Shown in pieces: positions 55,079 through 64,000 of a stretch of 64,000 bases of DNA (positions are counted from its first letter, which is position 1; each line of letters starts with the position of its first letter). The notes below the pieces were generated by a model. The model worked only from the letters and a program-made list of their open reading frames with translations. It was not told the origin of the DNA and did not search any database. The DNA is taken from positions 62,001-126,000 of the forward strand of contig JBGAJN010000004.1 of NCBI GenBank assembly GCA_044224905.1, written 5' to 3'. Both the position numbers and the translations under genes were made by a program. Source of the DNA: JBGAJN01 sp044224905. Lineage in GTDB: Bacteria; Verrucomicrobiota; Verrucomicrobiia; Limisphaerales; JBGAJN01.

Positions 55079-55666
55079 ATGAAATACCGCACGATCCTCC
55101 TCTTCGGCGCGCCCGGCGCCGGCAAAGGCACTCAGGGAAAAATTCTCGGCAGCATTCCCGGTTTTTTTCACTGCGCCTGCGGCGACGTTTTCCGCAATCT
55201 CCGCATCGACAATCCGATGGGCCGGCTCTTCATCGACTACGCCGCCAAAGGCAAACTCGTCCCGGATGAACCGACGATCGAACTCTGGCGAAAAAACATC
55301 CAGGCTGCCACGGTCAATGAACGCTTCGGTCCCGAACGCGACTGGCTCGTGCTCGACGGCATCCCGCGCAATCCCCATCAGGTCGAGATGCTCCGCGACA
55401 CCCTCGACGTTAAGGCCGTCTTCTGGCTCACCTGCGCCGACATGAACAAGATGGTCGAACGCCTCCAACGCCGCGCGCTCCGGGAAAATAGGCTCGACGA
55501 TGCAAATCTCGAGGTCATTCGCGACCGGCTCAAAGTCTACGAGAACGAAACCAAGAGCGTGCTCGAGTGCTACAATCCTTCGATCGTTCATAAGATCGAT
55601 TCCACGGAATCGCCGATGGAAGTCCTCCGCAACATCCTGAACGTCGTGGCCCAATTACCGAAGTGA
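55079..55666 (+). CDS. adk: Adenylate kinase / nucleoside monophosphate kinase
   Basis: A 195-residue P-loop kinase. GAPGAGKGTQ at about residues 10-19 binds ATP, GDVFRNL near 36-42 is the AMP-binding motif, LVLDGIPRNPHQVEML replaces the usual LDGFPR..QA, and RLDDANLEVIRDRLKVY is the LID/core arginine region. The LID is the short zinc-free type. It would interconvert ATP, AMP and ADP. The Phe-to-Ile change in DGFPR and other drift leave open a broader NMP kinase role or a second copy in the genome. Confidence 0.87.
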   Translation: MKYRTILLFGAPGAGKGTQGKILGSIPGFFHCACGDVFRNLRIDNPMGRLFIDYAAKGKLVPDEPTIELWRKNIQAATVNERFGPERDWLVLDGIPRNPHQVEMLRDTLDVKAVFWLTCADMNKMVERLQRRALRENRLDDANLEVIRDRLKVYENETKSVLECYNPSIVHKIDSTESPMEVLRNILNVVAQLPK

Positions 55667-55757
55667 ACCCTTTGCTGAGAGGTTCATTTCGCAAGTTGAT
55701 TATCCACCCGATTTCGGATTTCGCATTTCGAGATTCCGCCTTTCCATTTAACCAAAG

Positions 55758-56711
55758 ATGACTTCGCCGTTGAGGTTGATCTTCATGGGCACCGCGCCGC
55801 TTGCGTGCGCCAGTTTGCAAGCATTGGCAATCTCACCGCAATTCTCCGTCGTCGCGGTCGTGACGCAACCAGATAAACCGAAGGGTCGCGACCTGCAATT
55901 GCAGCCCTCCGCCGTAAAGGAACTTGCCCTAAAACTCAATCTCCCCGTGCTCCAACCCGAGCGCGCCCGCGACCCGCAATTCCTAGAACAACTCCGCGCA
56001 CTGGCTCCGGATATCATGGTTGTGGCGGCCTACGGCCAAATCCTTCCGCAGGCCATCCTCGATTTGCCAAAGTTCGGCTGCCTCAATGTTCACACCTCCC
56101 TGCTCCCGCGTTACCGCGGCGCTGCGCCTATTCAATGGGCCATTCTCGACGACCTTCCGGAGACCGGCGTGACCATCATGAAGATGGACGCTGGACTTGA
56201 TACCGGCGACATCCTCACGCAACAGACAACGCCCATCGAACCCGCGGACAACGCCGCCACATTGCACGACCGCCTCGCCCAAATCGGCGCGGAACTGCTC
56301 GTGCGCACGATTCCCGATCTCGTCACGGGAAAAATCACGCCGCAGAAACAACCCGCTGCAGGCGCCACGTATGCGCGCAAAATCACCAAGGAAGATGGCA
56401 AGCTAGATTGGTCACTACCGGCGCGCACGCTGTGGAATCGCATCCGCGCCTTCACACCGTGGCCCGGCGGTTACACTTTCCTTCCCACAGCGCCGAAACC
56501 GACACTGTTAAAAATCTGGCGAACCGAAATCGCGGATGTTGCCTCAACAACACCCGGAGAAATTCTCGCCGCCGACGCACGCGGACTCGTCGTGGCTTGC
56601 GGCACCGGTGCTCTTCGAATTCTCGAGCTACAGCGCGAAGGCGGCAAGCGCCTCGCCACCGCTAATTTCCTCGCGGGGCACAAGATTGCGGTAGGGGAAA
56701 AGGTCGGCTAA
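55758..56711 (+). CDS. fmt: Methionyl-tRNA formyltransferase
   Basis: A 317-residue cytosolic enzyme that formylates initiator methionyl-tRNA. The formyltransferase domain shows the catalytic Asn110, His112 and Asp148 in CLNVHTSLLPRYRGAAPIQWAI and MDAGLDTGDIL. The C-terminal OB-like domain starts near residue 205 (KEDGKLDWSLPA, then WNRIRAFTPWPGGYT). Length is typical. It follows adk by 91 bases; the common def partner is not adjacent. Confidence 0.96.
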   Translation: MTSPLRLIFMGTAPLACASLQALAISPQFSVVAVVTQPDKPKGRDLQLQPSAVKELALKLNLPVLQPERARDPQFLEQLRALAPDIMVVAAYGQILPQAILDLPKFGCLNVHTSLLPRYRGAAPIQWAILDDLPETGVTIMKMDAGLDTGDILTQQTTPIEPADNAATLHDRLAQIGAELLVRTIPDLVTGKITPQKQPAAGATYARKITKEDGKLDWSLPARTLWNRIRAFTPWPGGYTFLPTAPKPTLLKIWRTEIADVASTTPGEILAADARGLVVACGTGALRILELQREGGKRLATANFLAGHKIAVGEKVG

Positions 56712-56715
56712 GTAA

Positions 56716-56764
56716 CGGCCGGTGTCACCTACCGGCCGAAGGCGGCCGAAAGCCGCACGGCCGT
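56716..56764. other. Convergent-gene hairpin cluster (possible factor-independent stop)
   Basis: CGGCCGGT (56716-56723) pairs with ACCGGCCG (56731-56738), and a second stem GCGGC/GCCGC plus further CGGCCG copies follow. The structures fill the gap between the converging fmt and UDP-sugar decarboxylase genes. No T-tract is present, so termination is only a guess. Confidence 0.4.
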
Positions 56765-57727
<963 letters not shown>

Positions 57728-57802
57728 AGTTTTGGCAACAGCTTTTACTAGAATCGGAGCGCGGTGGGTTTCCTTGAGCAAAACCCACACGCCCGACGGG
57801 GA

Positions 57803-59194
57803 TTACTTCGCGCCGGTTCCGATGAATACTGCGGGAATCGTGCGGAAAAGAATCTTGATGTCCAGCCACAATGACCAGTGATCGATGTACTCAAGATCAA
57901 GGCGAACCCAGTCCTTGAAGTTGGAGACATTGTTGCGACCGCTGACTTGCCACAGACAAGTGAGGCCCGGCTTCACGCTGAGGCGACGACGATCCGAGGG
58001 ATCATCAAAACGTTGAACCTCATCGACCGGCAATGGTCGCGGCCCCACGAGACTCATTTCGCCACGCAGCACGTTAAACAGCTGCGGGAGTTCATCAATG
58101 CTGTAGCGGCGAAGGATTCTCCCGATCGGCGTGACTCGCGGGTCGTTCGATACTTTGAAAACCGGACCAGACATTTCGTTGAGCTGCGCGAGTTCCTGTT
58201 TCAATTGATCGGCATTGGTTACCATAGTGCGAAACTTCCACATGGTGAACGGACGACCGTTCAGACCGCTCCGCTGCTGACGGAAGATGATCGGGCCGGG
58301 CGAGCTAAAGCGGATAAACAGTGCTGCCGCGAGCAGAATTGGCGATGACATGGTGATCAAAATGAAGGCACCAACGACATCGATGACTTCTTTGGCAAAG
58401 CGTTGCCAGGAAGCATCCGGACCGGTGCGGAACACCAACATCGGGCGGCCGTAAAAATCATCCAACGTGGTCTTCGACACCTGCGTTTTGAAGAAGTCCG
58501 CCATCAGCCAAACCTCAACGCCCTCGCGCTCGCACACCTCGATTGCCTTTTCGATCTGCCCAAAATACATGTGCTTGGCAGTAAGAATCACGCCATTGAC
58601 GGAATGTTCGTGCATGAGATCGACGAGCTTTTGCGTCGACTTTTCGTTGATATCCACTTCCACAAGCACATCAATGTCGTGACTGGCCTGCTTCTCCAAA
58701 TCGCGCCGCAAACGTCCGGTATCTTCCTGCGTGCCGACCAGAATCAGACGCTTCTTCATCTGCGACTGCGCCACCTTGCTCGCCAGCCAACCGCGAATGA
58801 GTTCTTCTTTTGCGATAACCAAGAGAAAACTGATTCCTCCAAACAAAATGATCACGGAGCGCGCCAGAAGGATTTTCAGGAAAAACATCACCAGAATGAG
58901 CCCAATGACCAGAAGCGAACAGGCCTTGAGCAACTGCCACGTGGTTTCCATCCGCGGCGGAATTAACGGACGCGTATAAAACCCCTGCCAATCCAGCAGC
59001 AGCGGTGCAAAAGGAAGAATGATGAAATAGAGCCAGATGAATGAGGAAAAAGGCTCGATCTCCGGCGTCCCGCCGAAAACTTCCATTCCTGAACTCACCC
59101 GCAATTCGTATGCAAGCCACAATGAAATTCCAAAGATCGCCGTGTCCACGATCTGGTGGACTTGCGTGCGAATCTGTCGTTGGCGGCGAAGCAT
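57803..59194 (-). CDS. Exopolysaccharide polyprenyl-phosphate sugar phosphotransferase
   Basis: A 463-residue membrane enzyme of the WcaJ/PssY-type family that starts glycan assembly by moving a sugar-1-phosphate to the lipid carrier. Four N-terminal membrane helices (within residues 15-120), a Rossmann-like middle domain (RLILVGTQEDTGRL), another helix near 280, and the bacterial sugar transferase domain (FRQQRSGLNGRPFTMWKFRTM, SLVGPRPLPVDE, KPGLTCLWQVSGRN). Length is standard. It is third in the exosortase-EpsI-transferase-decarboxylase series. Confidence 0.93.
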   Translation of the reverse strand: MLRRQRQIRTQVHQIVDTAIFGISLWLAYELRVSSGMEVFGGTPEIEPFSSFIWLYFIILPFAPLLLDWQGFYTRPLIPPRMETTWQLLKACSLLVIGLILVMFFLKILLARSVIILFGGISFLLVIAKEELIRGWLASKVAQSQMKKRLILVGTQEDTGRLRRDLEKQASHDIDVLVEVDINEKSTQKLVDLMHEHSVNGVILTAKHMYFGQIEKAIEVCEREGVEVWLMADFFKTQVSKTTLDDFYGRPMLVFRTGPDASWQRFAKEVIDVVGAFILITMSSPILLAAALFIRFSSPGPIIFRQQRSGLNGRPFTMWKFRTMVTNADQLKQELAQLNEMSGPVFKVSNDPRVTPIGRILRRYSIDELPQLFNVLRGEMSLVGPRPLPVDEVQRFDDPSDRRRLSVKPGLTCLWQVSGRNNVSNFKDWVRLDLEYIDHWSLWLDIKILFRTIPAVFIGTGAK

Positions 59195-59238
59195 GGTGAT
59201 CGAGAACGAATCAGGCCGATCTCAAGCCGTGAGATAAA

Positions 59239-60033
59239 TCATCGGCCGGTAGCCACAGTGTTTTCAGTCCGCAGTGTGCCATTCGACTTGGCTGGCACGA
59301 ACGACGACGCAGTTGAAGCGCCCGCGCGTCCGGTGGTCAGTTGAAATTCTGGCACAGAGGCGGCGATGGCCAGTTTCATTCGCTCGAGTGCGGCCTTTTC
59401 TTGCTCGGGCGGACATACGGTGAAATAACTCACGTAAGCCCATCGCTGCAAGGTGCCGTTGGATAAAAGTTCTCGGCCCATCGACCACATGCGGCTCCAG
59501 TGACTTGAGGTCACATCGTTGTCGGCAACAAACCAAAACAGGTAAAGACCGCGCGCAGTAACTTTGCTGCCATCGCGCAACTGCACCTGCCGGCTGGCGG
59601 TAAATTTTCGAACGGGCAAATCATACGGGTATGGACGCGAGATAGGGACCTGAATTGTCTCTTTCGCGTCGATGCTCCACCCCTGCCCCACAAGGCAAAA
59701 TTCGGGACGGTGGATGCTGGTGCGGTCTGAGCCCATCAATACGACCGTGGCAAAAGTTTCGAACCCATCGGGTGCGCGATACAATCGCTTGGCGTAGGTC
59801 GTGTCTTTGGGGAGGATTTGCTGCTCGGCTTCGTAATTCGTGATCACCTTCGAAGTCATGTCCAACACGTTCGCGGGCAGAAGCACGGTTTCCGAATCCA
59901 CCTCCGCGATGCGCCCCACCTTCAGCCCCGGTTTGCCCAAAGTCTGGGTCGCTTTAAGGCGCCACAAAACGCCAGCACCGAGCGCGATAGTTGCCACGGC
60001 CAAAACACAGATTAACCACGGGGACTTATTCAT
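59239..60033 (-). CDS. Exosortase-associated EpsI family protein
   Basis: A 264-residue protein with one N-terminal membrane anchor (about residues 5-24) and an extracytoplasmic domain. The EpsI signature HRPEFCLVGQGW is at 108-119, and the C-terminal region YSYFTVCPPEQ-like and RMKLAIAASVP segments fit the family. EpsI proteins work with exosortases in exopolysaccharide export or protein sorting; their exact activity is unknown. It overlaps the exosortase gene by four bases, showing tight coupling. Confidence 0.92.
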   Translation of the reverse strand: MNKSPWLICVLAVATIALGAGVLWRLKATQTLGKPGLKVGRIAEVDSETVLLPANVLDMTSKVITNYEAEQQILPKDTTYAKRLYRAPDGFETFATVVLMGSDRTSIHRPEFCLVGQGWSIDAKETIQVPISRPYPYDLPVRKFTASRQVQLRDGSKVTARGLYLFWFVADNDVTSSHWSRMWSMGRELLSNGTLQRWAYVSYFTVCPPEQEKAALERMKLAIAASVPEFQLTTGRAGASTASSFVPAKSNGTLRTENTVATGR

Positions 60034-61016
60034 GTTACAGGCTTCGTTTCCATGCCCACTGCGGCCGACTCTCTATCGACAGCTTTCTCACGCAAGATAT
60101 AACCGAGCGCCATAATGCCCAAGAACGCGGGGATATACGGCAACAAACTCAACAAGGAATTTTCGTGAACAAAATTGCCAGCACTCTGACCACCAATCTC
60201 TGCGGCGATCAGGATGCCCATCAGGCGAACCACATTGCCAAAAATTGCGAACGGCACGGAAGAAATGATGATCAAAGCACGACGCCACGGCGCCTTGAAG
60301 GAAACCATCCCGTAAACGACGCCGAACACCACAATTGCCAGCAGACTCCGCACACCGCTGCAGGCCGCTTCGACTTCGAATCGGTAGCGCCCCTGAAGAT
60401 CCAGCATCCGCGTTCCGTCGCGCACCACAGCGATATCCAGAACGCCATGCCCGACTCCCACCGCAATCTTCGTCGCCAAGATGCGAAGCGGGAATGAAAC
60501 GTCCTGAATCAAGCTGCCCACAGGAATGCAAAAGGCGAACAAAACAAACGGGAAAAAGATCCCCTTCATCCAAGCCGGTCCCCACGCCAGGCCAATCAGG
60601 CCATATATTCCGACAAACATGGCTACGATGGAAACACGAGGCTGTTGCATCAAATACCCACCCATGTGAAGGACAGTTGCCACTGCCAAAAACAACAAGC
60701 CGGGCCACCAGACGGATCGAGGAAGTGCCATCAACTCCTTCCGCTTCCACCACACCAATCCCAGGACCACCGCAGGAATCAAGATGCCATGACTATCCTC
60801 GGATCCCTTGTTCGTGTACGCAAAATATAGCCATTGCAACAACGATGGCGTGTCGAAGTAGCCAAACGTGGAATTACCAAGAAACTGAAATAACGCCAAC
60901 CATACGCCCAAGAGGCCGAGGAAGAGCCCTTTGTTCGGCAATTGCGCGAGAACAGACCGCAACTCGGTCAGAAATTCAGCAAACCCGTCAGGCTTGTTGG
61001 ACGTTTCAGCAGCCAT
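60030..61016 (-). CDS. Exosortase (archaeosortase/exosortase family membrane transpeptidase)
   Basis: About 328 residues from the ATG at 61016 (MAAETSNKPDG); a 25-codon extension upstream is less likely. About eight membrane helices carry the family active site: Cys219 in EAACSGVRS, Arg264 in GNVVRLMG and His284 in NFVHENS. The early block DSHGILIP (about residues 74-81) is also typical. Exosortases cleave PEP-CTERM-like sorting signals. No PEP-CTERM protein is encoded in this window. EpsI follows with a four-base overlap. Confidence 0.93.
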   Translation of the reverse strand: MAAETSNKPDGFAEFLTELRSVLAQLPNKGLFLGLLGVWLALFQFLGNSTFGYFDTPSLLQWLYFAYTNKGSEDSHGILIPAVVLGLVWWKRKELMALPRSVWWPGLLFLAVATVLHMGGYLMQQPRVSIVAMFVGIYGLIGLAWGPAWMKGIFFPFVLFAFCIPVGSLIQDVSFPLRILATKIAVGVGHGVLDIAVVRDGTRMLDLQGRYRFEVEAACSGVRSLLAIVVFGVVYGMVSFKAPWRRALIIISSVPFAIFGNVVRLMGILIAAEIGGQSAGNFVHENSLLSLLPYIPAFLGIMALGYILREKAVDRESAAVGMETKPVT

Positions 61017-61212
61017 AATCAGAGCATGAGCATAACCGATGAACAGCGAATCTTGCACGATGAAAATCGAAAATCGCCGGTCGACCAACAACGACGATTG
61101 CTATCGGTGCGAATAACCGCATTGGACGAAATCGTCCACCTGGCTCGCCTTTCCGATTGATTTCCGAAAACGGGGCCGTTATTCCTGTCGGCGCATTCAA
61201 TTGAATTAATCT

Positions 61213-62247
61213 ATGGCTCAATCTTGTTTTCATCCATCCGTCGAAGGTGCGCAGCACGGCGCCAAGTCTCTTGAACAGTTTCTCGATTACGCGAAACAGG
61301 CCGGAGCCGCCGGCGTCCAGCCGAGCAACTACATGCTCGGCAACGGCAAGGGCGGTTTAAAATCGGCCAAAGAGATCAATGCGGCTTTCGGCGACCGCGG
61401 GATGAAGCTTGATGGAATTTCTGCCCATTGCCCGTTCTGGGTTCACACGAGTGCGTGGACAGGGACGAAATCGGGCAACCCCTTCATTGCGCCTGATGTG
61501 GCCAAACTTCCCGCAGACAAAATTGAAAAGTGGCACGAGACCTACCTGCTCAAACTGATGGATCTCGCCGCGGAACTGGATGTGAAAATCATGCCGATGT
61601 TCTGGGGCGTCGCGTTTGGGTGGGAACTCGCCAGCGGATACCCATGGGGATTCTGGAGTGGCGGTGGATTCGATCTTTTGAAAGAAGGACAGGACCGTTT
61701 CGTGAAGAAGACCGCTAAGCTTCGTGCACACGCCAACAAACTTGGTATTAAACTATGCCACGAAATTCATCCCGGGACCGCCGCGATGTCTGCCGACGAC
61801 TTCCTCATGCTGGTGGATATTTGCGACGGAGACAAATCGCTGGCCGTCAATGCAGACCCGTCTCACTGCTGGGAAGGCGAATCGTGGCAGACCCGCTTCG
61901 AAAAGGTGGGCAAATACATCTACGCCTGCCACGTGAAGAATTTTGTCATCCGCCCGAACGTACCCCTGCGTTTTATGAATGGTAATTGGCAGGATCGCGC
62001 GATGCAATTCACGGACCTCGGTAGCGGCGACCTGAACATGCAGCGCTATGCCGAGATGCTAATCCACGCCGGTTATCCGCAACGCTATTGCAAACACACC
62101 GGAGCCAAGACCGCGCCGCTGATTGTTGAAGCTGAGAGCGCGCATCGCGACCTTGATCACACAAGCGCCGACGGTATTCGTTACGTGAAGAACAACCTCT
62201 GCTTTCCGACTGCCGGCGGATCTTTTGAAGACGGAATGGGCGCATAA
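61213..62247 (+). CDS. Sugar phosphate isomerase/epimerase (xylose isomerase-like TIM barrel)
   Basis: A 344-residue cytosolic TIM-barrel protein of the AP endonuclease 2 / IolE-like superfamily. Metal-binding-type residues lie in CHEIHPGTAAM, VNADPSHCWEGE, YACHVKNFV and VEAESAHRD. Length is slightly larger than average and there is no signal peptide. Likely acts on sugars or cyclitols. A terminator lies 24 bases after the stop. It diverges from the exosortase operon. Confidence 0.9.
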   Translation: MAQSCFHPSVEGAQHGAKSLEQFLDYAKQAGAAGVQPSNYMLGNGKGGLKSAKEINAAFGDRGMKLDGISAHCPFWVHTSAWTGTKSGNPFIAPDVAKLPADKIEKWHETYLLKLMDLAAELDVKIMPMFWGVAFGWELASGYPWGFWSGGGFDLLKEGQDRFVKKTAKLRAHANKLGIKLCHEIHPGTAAMSADDFLMLVDICDGDKSLAVNADPSHCWEGESWQTRFEKVGKYIYACHVKNFVIRPNVPLRFMNGNWQDRAMQFTDLGSGDLNMQRYAEMLIHAGYPQRYCKHTGAKTAPLIVEAESAHRDLDHTSADGIRYVKNNLCFPTAGGSFEDGMGA

Positions 62248-62271
62248 GGATTCTCCAACACGCAATCACTC

Positions 62272-62299
62272 AAGGCGCGGCCATTGGTCGCGCCTTTTT
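62272..62299 (+). terminator. Rho-independent terminator after the sugar isomerase gene
   Basis: An 11-bp stem with one G-U pair (AAGGCGCG at 62272-62279 pairing with CGCGCCTT at 62289-62296, extended by CC/GG), a three-base loop ATT and a T-tract to 62299. It lies between converging genes. Confidence 0.85.
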
Positions 62300-62356
62300 G
62301 CGTTACGAACTTACCCGGCATCTCTTCAAGGCTGCGATCTCTCCCAATTTTTTCGT

Positions 62357-63367
62357 TCACCAGAAAACGCGACGGTAACGGCGAAGCAGCTGAATGCGGC
62401 TGCGCGAATAATAGTTTAGAAGTGCCGTGTCTCCGAGGCATCGGTAGGCACCCAATCGATGCCAATAGGTGTGCCGGGAACGATCCTTCAACTCCAAGCA
62501 CCAATTCACCGTCGTATCGAACCATCGCTCGGGCGAGAACCATTCTTGATACGCCCGGCGCGCATTCGCCGCCAAGACCGGCCAGTCGATTTCTCGGGCC
62601 CGTAAAAGGTCTGGAATCTTTCCCACGTCATTTTCGGACACCCGTAAGCTGAAACTATTCCAGTCCGGTCCCAATGGCTCCACCCAGTCGTCAGAGATGA
62701 TCACCGGAACGCGGCCAGCGCCAAGGGCTTCGAAGATGCGGATGCTACTCGCGCCCTTTCCCCGGGGACAAAGCGCAAACTTGCCCCGTAACAAGTCTCG
62801 TACGTAGCTACGCTCCAGAGACTCGGTTTCAACGCGAGCCCCTGCCACGCGCGCTATTTGATAAAGACCAGCGGTATCACGAACTTCGATTTCATCGGAA
62901 CGAAGGGATGCAACGCGGCTTCGAACCGGGTGATTTCCGATGGTCCCCGCGAATCCGGCGAGTACTTGAGGTTGCTGCTGTTCCAAAATCTCGCGATGGG
63001 GCGTGAAGTCCAGCGCGTTAAGATAAAAGCCCGACCTCGTGCGAGTCGCATCGTAATGGCGGCGGGTGATTGACGGAAAAATGCCGCGCACAATTGGAAT
63101 AACCGTGTCGTGGATCGAAAACACGAAACAATCTTGGGAACGCGCCCGATAGATCGGATGCGAACGCACAAATTCAAAGGCCGGACCTTCGTCACGAACC
63201 TCGGCAAAAATCACCAAGTCCGCTTCTTCCGGATCGCCGGCCAGAGTATGACCCGCGCCACTCCCAAACTGATCAAAGCATTTCCGAAGTTTACGAGCGC
63301 CAGACTGCCCGTAGTTGGAATCCGACACGTTCTCCGCCGAAACAGTGGAAATCCAAATCCGTGCCAT
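62357..63367 (-). CDS. Exostosin family glycosyltransferase
   Basis: About 336 residues from the ATG at 63367 (MARIWISTV); an in-frame extension of 13 residues upstream is less likely. The C-terminal half matches the exostosin (GT47-like) domain: FALCPRGKGASSIRIFEALGAGRVPVIISDDWVEP, then a terminal region with RAREIDWPVLA. It probably adds a sugar during exopolysaccharide or surface glycan synthesis. It lies on the same strand as the FkbM gene to the right, so the two may be co-transcribed, and the locus continues past the window. Confidence 0.9.
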   Translation of the reverse strand: MARIWISTVSAENVSDSNYGQSGARKLRKCFDQFGSGAGHTLAGDPEEADLVIFAEVRDEGPAFEFVRSHPIYRARSQDCFVFSIHDTVIPIVRGIFPSITRRHYDATRTRSGFYLNALDFTPHREILEQQQPQVLAGFAGTIGNHPVRSRVASLRSDEIEVRDTAGLYQIARVAGARVETESLERSYVRDLLRGKFALCPRGKGASSIRIFEALGAGRVPVIISDDWVEPLGPDWNSFSLRVSENDVGKIPDLLRAREIDWPVLAANARRAYQEWFSPERWFDTTVNWCLELKDRSRHTYWHRLGAYRCLGDTALLNYYSRSRIQLLRRYRRVFW

Positions 63368-63477
63368 GTCATTCGCGAAGCCCAAGGCAAAACACCATAG
63401 AAACAAAGCGCGGATCGCGCGCCCCCCCCAACTGATCGAACGTTGATTTGAAGAAGTTCATCCAAGTAATCAGCTGC

Positions 63478-64000
63478 TCAATCCGTTCCATCTTTTCGCC
63501 GGAAAATCTTGGACGGTCCCATTTGAGCGACGCACTCATAACTTCGATCCCCCAAGTAGTGAACCATCTCGGTTTGCCTGTCGAAAGAAGTGTCTTCAGC
63601 GCAAATAACTCGAGGACCCCACCGCTCGAAGTCCCATCCACGAAGAATTTCCAAGTCAAAGCCTTCACAATCCACACACAACAAATCGACCGCCCGCAGT
63701 CCGGAGCAGTGAGTGTCAATAATCATCGCTGACGGTTGGGTAATTATCTCTTCGCAACTATCGGGTCGGCGCTCCGCCTTTTCTTTTTCCAAATCGCTCG
63801 TACTGACCAATCGATTACAAGCCGGGTATTGATCAAATTTCAAATAATAACACCGTCCAGCCTGCGCCGAGACCCCAGCGCATATAAATTTATCGCCAGG
63901 CCGGTAGCGTTGCCACGCAGCGCGATATCCCGCATTCGCGTCGATGCAAAGACCACGCCAGCCACGTTGATAAAAGATATAGGTGTTGGAAAACATCACA
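63478..64000 (-). CDS. FkbM family methyltransferase (5' end cut by window edge)
   Basis: At least 173 residues of a SAM-dependent methyltransferase. The visible start, MFSNTYIFYQRGWRGLCIDAN, is the second part of the FkbM motif (usually preceded by a G-A-H-x-P block), so the true start lies beyond 64000. VDLLCVDCEGFDLEILRGWDF is the acidic FkbM core and ICAED follows. Such enzymes O-methylate sugars in glycan clusters. It is upstream of the exostosin-type transferase gene on the same strand. Confidence 0.88.
   Translation of the reverse strand, partial: VMFSNTYIFYQRGWRGLCIDANAGYRAAWQRYRPGDKFICAGVSAQAGRCYYLKFDQYPACNRLVSTSDLEKEKAERRPDSCEEIITQPSAMIIDTHCSGLRAVDLLCVDCEGFDLEILRGWDFERWGPRVICAEDTSFDRQTEMVHYLGDRSYECVAQMGPSKIFRRKDGTD

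Overview
The window is 64 kb of a GC-rich bacterial chromosome that most resembles Verrucomicrobiota, probably the Pedosphaera/Limisphaera group (subdivision 3). This placement is inferred from gene content, not from a marker gene. The evidence is secreted DUF1501, DUF1800 and DUF1549/DUF1553 proteins, a PmoA-like protein beside a Tat-exported Gfo/Idh/MocA protein, DUF4838, DUF5069, DUF4337 and DUF4184 proteins, an exosortase/EpsI pair, an extended MoxR-Bat operon, and few clear Shine-Dalgarno sites. I found no rRNA, tRNA, CRISPR array, insertion sequence, prophage or origin.

Layout. (1) 1-2931, minus: a lipoprotein M3 oligopeptidase followed by a POT di/tripeptide transporter cut by the left edge, together a peptide-scavenging pair. 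(2) 3260-8433, plus: DUF1800 and DUF1501 secreted proteins closed by a strong terminator, then a DNRLRE-type surface protein. (3) 8492-16943, plus: a tightly coupled MoxR-DUF58-DUF4381-like-BatA-BatB/C-(Q/K-rich protein)-BatD-BatE operon of the envelope/aerotolerance type. (4) 17021-24917: PmoA-like and Gfo/Idh/MocA proteins, a DUF5069 protein, an orphan flavin disulfide reductase, a DUF4337 membrane protein, a Gre-like factor with a shortened coiled coil, an SDR and a second Gfo/Idh/MocA protein.

(5) 25052-50873 is a large island of mostly secreted hydrolytic or carbohydrate-active proteins. It holds two GH32/43-propeller-like proteins, a DUF1549/DUF1553-DUF1501 pair, a Fes-like esterase, DUF4838 and NHL proteins, a metallophosphoesterase, two sialidase-like proteins, two alpha/beta hydrolases, a DUF6528-like propeller, a ceramidase-like protein, a parallel beta-helix protein and a divergent M19 dipeptidase. 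Inside it is a complete malonate uptake and activation module (MadL, MadM, MatB) directly preceded by a secreted alpha/beta hydrolase. No SusC/SusD pair, sulfatase or dedicated regulator is visible. (6) 50966-56711: a DUF4184 protein, two unrecognised proteins, and core enzymes (NAD(P)HX repair fusion, adenylate kinase, methionyl-tRNA formyltransferase). (7) 56765-64000: an exopolysaccharide/exosortase locus with a UDP-glucuronate decarboxylase-like protein, a polyprenyl-phosphate sugar transferase, EpsI and exosortase. A sugar isomerase/epimerase, an exostosin-type glycosyltransferase and an FkbM methyltransferase cut by the right edge follow.

The organism implied is a heterotroph that degrades complex organic matter outside the cytoplasm, imports peptides and dicarboxylates, and makes exopolysaccharide. 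The items most worth a second look are the hydrolase-MadL-MadM-MatB module, the M19 homologue lacking half of its metal ligands, the Gre homologue lacking the acidic tip, the remodelled Bat operon, and an exosortase locus with no visible substrate.
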